Assembly: GCA_022561095.1 (NCBI GenBank)
Contig: JADFRV010000065.1
Span: forward strand, 1 to 10,106
DNA from: Chloroflexota bacterium
Lineage (GTDB): Bacteria; Chloroflexota; Dehalococcoidia; SM23-28-2; RBG-16-64-32
Direction: 5' to 3'
DNA length: 10,106 bases
Shown here: positions 6,725 through 10,106 of the stretch, piece by piece
Numbering within the stretch: position 1 is the stretch's first letter
How the letters are laid out: each line of letters begins with the position of its first letter
Program-made: the position numbers and the translations under genes
Notes under the pieces: model-generated
Told to the model about the DNA's origin: nothing
Database searches by the model: none
Seen by the model: only the letters and a program-made list of their open reading frames with translations

Positions 6725-6831
6725 CGTTCCCACCAGCACCGGCACTCCGGGTTCAGGCACCACGCCTTGTGCCAGTTGGCGCGGAGCTCCACGAGGGCGA
6801 GACGGGCGAGGAGGTAGAGACGGCTAAGCAT
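6721..6831 (-). CDS. 36-aa phage peptide
   Basis: ATG 6831 overlaps the previous stop as TGATG, and its own TGA overlaps the next start as ATGA, so it exactly fills the space between two genes. The peptide begins MLSRLYLLARLALVELRANW and ends with a Cys/Trp cluster CLNPECRCWWER. The N-terminal half is a basic amphipathic or hydrophobic helix. The function is unknown. The perfect coupling on both sides is the main evidence that it is translated. Confidence 0.5.
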   Translation of the reverse strand: MLSRLYLLARLALVELRANWHKAWCLNPECRCWWER

Positions 6832-7325
6832 CAGTTGTCGAACCAGAATACGAACCGCGACCGGCCCTCCTCGTCGCCATCCAACATCAGCATCGACGCC
6901 AGCAAGGCTCGTAATTCAGCTGGCACACAGAACTTGCCATCCTCGCCCTCGAAGCGCTTGATGGCCTCGCGCAGCTCAGGCACCGTCACCCACGAATGGG
7001 TGTGATTGTCGGAGTCGAAGGCCCAGTGCCCGTCGCGTATCTGGGCGTTGGGCCAGAGATGACTCCTCAGTATCCAGCGATCTTCGCAGCCGCTGAGCGA
7101 CTCGTCCGCAATGTAGTATTCGTTGAGGTCACGAGTCTTGAAACTCATGTCTTCCGGCAAGCCGCGGGGCGACACGACCGGCTCCACCGAGTCATCGCGT
7201 ACACCGGCTAGCACCCCGAACAGCCGATAGTGCCGATCAAGATACACCTCAGCGTGAGGCCAGTGGGAGTGCCGTCTCCCCGGGTACTTGTTCACCTCGA
7301 TCACACCGTGAATGTCACAGCCCAT
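6831..7325 (-). CDS. MGCDIH-family phage hypothetical protein
   Basis: The 164-residue protein starts MGCDIHGVIEV and contains YRLFGVLAGVRDD, PRGLPEDMS and HTHSWVTVPELREAI. These are the conserved blocks of a family I recognise as recurring in phages and some bacteria, usually annotated hypothetical. The conserved C3, D4, H6 and the later HxHS could form a metal or catalytic site, but no activity is established to my knowledge. ATG 7325 has AAGGAG eight bases upstream and follows a 52-base gap after the replication gene, so it may be independently initiated. Its stop overlaps the 36-aa gene. Confidence 0.75.
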   Translation of the reverse strand: MGCDIHGVIEVNKYPGRRHSHWPHAEVYLDRHYRLFGVLAGVRDDSVEPVVSPRGLPEDMSFKTRDLNEYYIADESLSGCEDRWILRSHLWPNAQIRDGHWAFDSDNHTHSWVTVPELREAIKRFEGEDGKFCVPAELRALLASMLMLDGDEEGRSRFVFWFDN

Positions 7326-7377
7326 CCTCTCGCTCCTTCCCGAATCCCCCGCATCGTCGCCCTAGCCCACCCCTCGG

Positions 7378-8166
7378 TCATCGCTCGCTCAGATACCACG
7401 CCAGATACTCTGCCGGCGACTTGATGTCTCGCTGCCAGCAGAGGTAGTAGCCGTCGCCCAGCTCGCGCTCTTCGCTCATCCCGCGGATGACGCCGAGTAC
7501 GCGCCGGGCACCGTGCTCTCGGATCAACCGCTCTGCTCCCATGAACGTACCGCCGCTCGTTGGCTCAACCCCCACGTAGCCGTTCCCTGCAGCGATCCTC
7601 GGGACGTAGCGGTCGACCCACCTGGCGAGCCGCTGGCCGGATGGGGCTAACCCGTTCTTCCTGCCCTGCTCGTCCGTCCGTCCGTCCGTCGCAACGGCGG
7701 GATCGTCGAAGGACGGACGTAGTGCAAATCGGGGATGATCCCTTGGAGGTTCCTTAGGGTTAGTCGGAACTGGGGTTCCGCCTTTTTGGTCGCTTAGTTC
7801 CAGGTACAAGTCGGAACTGGGGTTCCGGTTACGCTTATCGTCTCCGGAACTGGGGTTCCGCTTTGACTCCGGAACTGGGGTTCCTGCTACGTCATCTTCG
7901 AACATGGGCTTCGAAGCGTAGTTCAGGTGATAGACCAAACGCCGCCTGTTATGCCCGATGAGGGTGATAAGCTCACGCTTACGCAGGCCCGTGATAGCAG
8001 TCCGAACATGACGATCCGACAGCCCAGCCTTAGCCGCTATCGTCGCCTGAGCCGGCCAAGCCAGACCGCGTGTATTGGCGGCGTCGGCCAGCACAAAGAG
8101 CACGAGGCGTTCACCCGAACTACCGGTACGCTGTTCGAGAGCCCAGTTGATCGCCGCGTTGCTCAT
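7378..8166 (-). CDS. HTH phage replication initiator-like protein
   Basis: Residues 1-85 form a winged helix-turn-helix of the HTH_36 type (MSNAAINWALEQ, then LAWPAQATIAAKAGLSDRHVRTAITGLRKREL). A Pro/Ser/Gly-rich linker covers about 90-170. A C-terminal helical domain follows (AERLIREHGARRVLGVIRGM, then SPAEYLAWYL). Phage replication proteins of the lambda O kind have this layout: an N-terminal origin-binding domain, a flexible middle and a C-terminal helicase-loader contact. The linker DNA carries four iterons and an inverted repeat, supporting an initiator that binds inside its own gene. ATG 8166 has only a weak ribosome site and lies ten bases after the nuclease-like gene, so it may be coupled to it. 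The exact family of the C-terminal part is not recognised. Confidence 0.75.
   Translation of the reverse strand: MSNAAINWALEQRTGSSGERLVLFVLADAANTRGLAWPAQATIAAKAGLSDRHVRTAITGLRKRELITLIGHNRRRLVYHLNYASKPMFEDDVAGTPVPESKRNPSSGDDKRNRNPSSDLYLELSDQKGGTPVPTNPKEPPRDHPRFALRPSFDDPAVATDGRTDEQGRKNGLAPSGQRLARWVDRYVPRIAAGNGYVGVEPTSGGTFMGAERLIREHGARRVLGVIRGMSEERELGDGYYLCWQRDIKSPAEYLAWYLSER
7671..7690. repeat. (CGTC)5 tetranucleotide tandem repeat
   Basis: Five perfect CGTC units lie inside the linker of the replication gene. GGACGGACG at 7711-7719 is the exact complement of CGTCCGTCC within the run, so the two can form a 9-bp stem. A change in unit number would shift the reading frame before the C-terminal domain. 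Confidence 0.85.
7766..7779. repeat. iteron 1, GGAACTGGGGTTCC
   Basis: Dyad GGAAC-TGGG-GTTCC flanked by C and G. On the coding strand it is read as residues GTPVP (130-134). Confidence 0.9.
7813..7826. repeat. iteron 2, GGAACTGGGGTTCC
   Basis: Exact copy, 47 bases from iteron 1 start to start. On the coding strand it is read in a different frame, as RNPSS (114-118). Confidence 0.9.
7846..7859. repeat. iteron 3, GGAACTGGGGTTCC
   Basis: Exact copy, 33 bases from iteron 2 start to start. It is read as RNPSS (103-107). Confidence 0.9.
7871..7884. repeat. iteron 4, GGAACTGGGGTTCC
   Basis: Exact copy, 25 bases from iteron 3 start to start. It is read as GTPVP (95-99), the frame used by iteron 1. 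Confidence 0.9.
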
Positions 8167-8176
8167 CGATGGACTA

Positions 8177-8707
8177 TCACAAGAGCCTCGGCTCTAAATA
8201 GCCAGGGCCAGGATCCACTACGCTATCAAGGAAGGGCTTTATTGACGTGAGGATGGCGCGGGGGAAGTAAACCATGTGGCGATTATCATACCACTGGTGG
8301 CGCACCTTGAGATCGTCAATCCAGGAGTAGAGGTCTTCGCCCGGCCCGCCATCCGCAGAGCAGTCTTCGGTGACGCAAAGGGCCAGCCTAATCCCGCACG
8401 CCGCTTGCCAGCGCTGATACATAGTGTAGTGGGCCTGCTCAAACCCATGATCCCACGTAGAGGTCATTCGCGTGAAGGTAGGCTCCTTCTTGCGTTTAAC
8501 CTGGAGGCCAAAGGCGGCACCCCTATGGGCACAATCTAGATCGCAGGGCGTCAGGTACTCGTCATTGCTGCGCTGCTCAGGCGCCCGTCCTGGCCCAACG
8601 TAATCAGCTTTCGGCGTGACCAGCACGCCCATCGCCCGTAGCCGCTCCATGATGCGCCGCTCGCCTTCGCGGCCGTATTCTAGCGCCTGCTCAAAACTAC
8701 GCTTCAT
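8177..8707 (-). CDS. probable PD-(D/E)XK-type nuclease
   Basis: The 176 residues begin with a helix YGREGERRIMERLRAMG, continue to CDLDC (D56, D58) and then FGLQVKRKK (Q69, K71). A helix with a Glu, then Asp, then a hydrophobic strand ending x-V-K is the core layout of PD-(D/E)XK nucleases and Holliday-junction resolvase-like proteins. The usual acidic residue before VK is Gln here, a variant seen in some of these folds, so activity is uncertain. ATG 8707 was chosen because GGAGG lies nine bases upstream; it overlaps the end of the methyltransferase gene by 11 bases. The position between methyltransferase and replication gene suggests a DNA metabolism or protection role. Confidence 0.5.
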   Translation of the reverse strand: MKRSFEQALEYGREGERRIMERLRAMGVLVTPKADYVGPGRAPEQRSNDEYLTPCDLDCAHRGAAFGLQVKRKKEPTFTRMTSTWDHGFEQAHYTMYQRWQAACGIRLALCVTEDCSADGGPGEDLYSWIDDLKVRHQWYDNRHMVYFPRAILTSIKPFLDSVVDPGPGYLEPRLL

Positions 8708-9758
8708 TGCCCCACGCCTCCCAACCCTCGCGCCCGGAGCGGGCAAACATATTGATCCGCGGTTCGGGACAGAGCCGCTCCACTAGTTCGTAGAACGCCA
8801 CCGGCTTCTCGCTGTGGGCTCCGCGCTTAGCTGCCAGTAGCGTCGAGGCGTTAGCGGCCTGGAGGCGCAGCACGCCCCGCGTCGCCAATAGACAATGCTC
8901 TGTCTGGCCCCGCAGCCAGTCGCCGGTGCCCCACCGATCCTTCGCCCAGGTGAGCATGGTCCGGTAGGTAAAGCCCCACGCCCCTAGCAGGTGAAAAGCG
9001 TCATGCATGAAGGCGTTGGTCGTCCAGAGCCAGAGGAAGCAATCTTCAGCAGCCGGTATGGCCAGCTCCGCCAACTCCTCGGTCGACATGTCGGGATAGG
9101 GCAGCGCAGCGCGGTGATCGTCGGCGTTGCTCTGCTTCGTATAGCGCCAGGGTGGATCGATAACGATGGTGCGATAGGTGCCGCTTGGCGGCGCGAGGGC
9201 CGTCTTCTCTTTCCATGTCTGCTGCCGCTTGAGCTCGCGGTAAGCGCCATCTACCTTGCCGCTCTCCTCCATGCGCTCGAAGATAGCGGGGTGCTCATCC
9301 TTCGCCTCGTCGATAGCTCGTATCTTCTCCAGCTGACGCCCGCTGATGCCGAGGCCGGCCGCGACGCGATCGCGGGACTTACTTGGTGGCAACTTTCCAC
9401 TAAGTTCCAAGTCTGTCCGCGTTCCCTGTCGCCCCTTCGCCAGCTTCTCTTCCTCCTCCCGCACGGCGGCGTCGATGGCGACGATCTCCGAGGGCGTCAG
9501 GCTCTTGCGGGCCGCGTTCTCGTCTGCCTCGCCCCGGACGATGTTCTCGATGTCGATGACGGTGACAGGGATGCTATCGCGCCCTAGCTGCTCGTAGGCA
9601 AGTATTCGGCGCTCGCCCGCGATGAGCCGGTTCTCCGGTGTGATGACGACGGGATGGAGGAGGCCCACGCGCTCGATGCTAGCCGCGAGAGCCGTGATGT
9701 CACCCATCCGTTGCCGGGCGCGACCGCCACGCTGAATGTCAACGATGCGACAGTTCAT
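8697..9758 (-). CDS. ParB-like / MT-A70 adenine methyltransferase fusion
   Basis: Residues 1-75 are a ParB/Spo0J-like N-terminal domain with GLLHPVVIT and AGERRILAYEQLG, containing the GERR box (48-51). A central region (about 85-175) resembles the helical DNA-binding part of ParB proteins (VAAGLGISGRQLEKIRAID). Residues 195-353 are an MT-A70-type N6-adenine methyltransferase with the catalytic DPPW at 201-204, YPDMS at 221-225, FLWLWTTN and HSEKP at 315-319. It probably uses S-adenosylmethionine to methylate adenine in DNA. Such fusions are frequent in tailed phages, where methylation can protect against host restriction. ATG 9758 is preferred over GTG 9788 because GGGAGG lies six bases before it. 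A structured leader precedes it. The stop is TAG. Confidence 0.9.
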   Translation of the reverse strand: MNCRIVDIQRGGRARQRMGDITALAASIERVGLLHPVVITPENRLIAGERRILAYEQLGRDSIPVTVIDIENIVRGEADENAARKSLTPSEIVAIDAAVREEEEKLAKGRQGTRTDLELSGKLPPSKSRDRVAAGLGISGRQLEKIRAIDEAKDEHPAIFERMEESGKVDGAYRELKRQQTWKEKTALAPPSGTYRTIVIDPPWRYTKQSNADDHRAALPYPDMSTEELAELAIPAAEDCFLWLWTTNAFMHDAFHLLGAWGFTYRTMLTWAKDRWGTGDWLRGQTEHCLLATRGVLRLQAANASTLLAAKRGAHSEKPVAFYELVERLCPEPRINMFARSGREGWEAWGNEA

Positions 9759-9775
9759 ATATGCCTCCCTAATAC

Positions 9776-9877
9776 GCCGCACGCCCACCCAGAAGGGGAG
9801 AGCACCGTACCAAAGGTGGGGACCCCCTCAGGGCGAGCGTGCGGCAGACTAAGTTGGCGGACATTGGTACAGTGCTC
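9776..9877 (-). promoter_or_regulatory. structured leader with two interleaved stems upstream of the methyltransferase
   Basis: Read as - strand RNA, stem B pairs 9864-9877 (GAGCACUGUACCAA) with 9800-9813 (UUGGUACGGUGCUC), 14 pairs with one G-U. Stem A pairs 9831-9845 (GCCGCACGCUCGCCC) with 9776-9790 (GGGUGGGCGUGCGGC), 15 pairs with two G-U. The arms occur in the order B, A, B', A', so both stems cannot form as simple nested hairpins. No U-run follows either stem, so translational rather than terminator control is more likely. The methyltransferase ribosome site GGGAG (9765-9769) is complementary to CUCCC at 9796-9800. Confidence 0.55.
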
Positions 9878-9887
9878 CTGCCTCCAT
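9849..9887 (-). CDS. possible 12-codon leader peptide
   Basis: ATG 9887 to TAG 9849 encodes MEAGALYQCPPT. AGAGG lies a few bases upstream, and the start follows the stop of the previous small frame as TAGGATG. The frame covers the 5' arm of stem B and stops four bases before the 5' arm of stem A, where a translating ribosome would decide which stem forms. It could also be a chance frame; it is too short for coding statistics. Confidence 0.35.
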   Translation of the reverse strand: MEAGALYQCPPT

Positions 9888-9888
9888 C

Positions 9889-10003
9889 CTACCTCTGCCT
9901 CCCCACGCCTGCAACCTTCTCCCGCCATATCCGAAACCGCTCCGGTCCGTCGAACCTGAGCTGCACCTGCCGGCCGCCGCCGGGCTTCCTCGATGCGCGG
10001 CAT
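9889..10003 (-). pseudogene. small phage gene with apparent one-base frameshift
   Basis: ATG 10003 overlaps the upstream stop as TGATG and reads MPRIEEARRR. The sequence VQLRFDGPERFRIWREKV, which looks like authentic protein, lies in the neighbouring frame and ends at TAG 9889. Removing a single base from the CGGCGGCGGCC run near 9970-9980 joins the two into a 38-residue protein. The span is 115 bases, one more than a whole number of codons. This may be a sequencing or assembly indel in a GC-rich run, a true mutation, or two separate products (GTG 9966 could start a 25-residue version). Function unknown. Confidence 0.4.
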
Positions 10004-10106
10004 CACTCGGCCTCCTTGCCGCCCACTGCCGGCGAGTGGATCGCGTTGTCTTTGTCGCCGCCGCATGTAGCGCAGCGGATTCGCTGATTCCTGCCGTATG
10101 TGTATT
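10003..10106 (-). CDS. zinc-ribbon-like phage protein, N-terminus outside window
   Basis: The frame enters at the window edge and reads YTYGRNQRIRCATCGGDKDN and onward, ending VGGKEAE, with stop at 10003-10005. CATC is a zinc knuckle; a second Cys pair, if any, would lie upstream outside the window. The stop overlaps the next ATG as TGATG. It is too short to name further. Confidence 0.5.
   Translation of the reverse strand, partial: YTYGRNQRIRCATCGGDKDNAIHSPAVGGKEAE

Larger units (their letters stand above)
7671..7884. other. candidate phage replication origin inside the initiator gene
   Basis: Four identical 14-mers are followed, in the direction of transcription, by a segment richer in A+T (23 of 46 bases at 7720-7765) and then the inverted repeat 7671-7719. 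This order of iterons, easier-melting segment and inverted repeat within a replication gene resembles the lambda origin in gene O. Function is inferred from layout. Confidence 0.55.

Noticed and set aside
7766..7884. Possible CRISPR array
   Set aside because: The repeats are only 14 bases, spacers vary from 11 to 33 bases, the region is coding, and no cas genes are present. Iterons fit better.
9776..9845. Intrinsic terminator
   Set aside because: The stems are long and GC-rich, but no U-run follows on either strand and a ribosome site with a gene comes immediately after on the - strand.
9776..9877. parS partition site for the ParB-like protein
   Set aside because: The inverted repeats do not resemble the TGTTNCACGTGAAACA-type parS consensus, and their interleaved layout fits RNA pairing better.
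9755..10003. 82-codon - strand frame with TGATG and ATGA overlaps at its ends
   Set aside because: The tidy overlaps are attractive, but past residue 10 the translation looks non-coding, and a protein-like segment sits in the neighbouring frame. The one-base frameshift explanation is better.

Overview
The window joins two unlike pieces of DNA. Positions 1 to about 2490 are very GC-rich chromosomal sequence on the + strand, carrying mreD and mrdA (penicillin-binding protein 2) in the order of the bacterial cell-elongation cluster. The protein style (MreD beginning MKPSLW, PBP2 with a SCD second motif) suggests an alphaproteobacterium close to Rhodospirillales; this taxonomic call is by recognition only. 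The rodA gene expected after mrdA is absent.

From about 2490 to 10106 every gene lies on the - strand. The sequence has lower GC, is densely packed and reads as a tailed-phage genome or prophage. In the direction of transcription (right to left) there is a zinc-ribbon gene cut by the window edge, a small frameshifted gene, a structured leader, a ParB/MT-A70 adenine methyltransferase fusion, a probable PD-(D/E)XK nuclease, an HTH replication-initiator-like gene with four iterons inside it, a protein beginning MGCDIH, two tiny genes, a DUF5681-type small terminase candidate, a 33-aa membrane peptide and the large terminase. About eight small accessory genes follow (HEXXH metallopeptidase, zinc fingers, unknowns). 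Most are linked by ATGA, GTGA, TGATG or TGAGATG junctions, implying one long translationally coupled transcript. No integrase, portal or capsid gene is visible.

The two pieces meet inside genes. PBP2 loses its native end near residue 609 and reads on antisense through phage DNA to 2803, while a phage coiled-coil gene starting at 2659 runs the other way into mrdA and loses its C-terminus. This is either a real insertion or phage/host recombination, or a chimeric assembly; the sequence alone does not decide.

The strongest unexplained signals are (1) the leader of the ParB-methyltransferase gene, where a 12-codon reading frame covers one arm of two interleaved, mutually exclusive 14- and 15-bp stems, laid out like an attenuator; (2) four 14-bp dyad iterons inside the replication gene, read in two different reading frames and followed by an inverted repeat, laid out like the lambda origin in gene O; and (3) the host/phage junction. 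The genome also seems to contain several genes under 40 codons.
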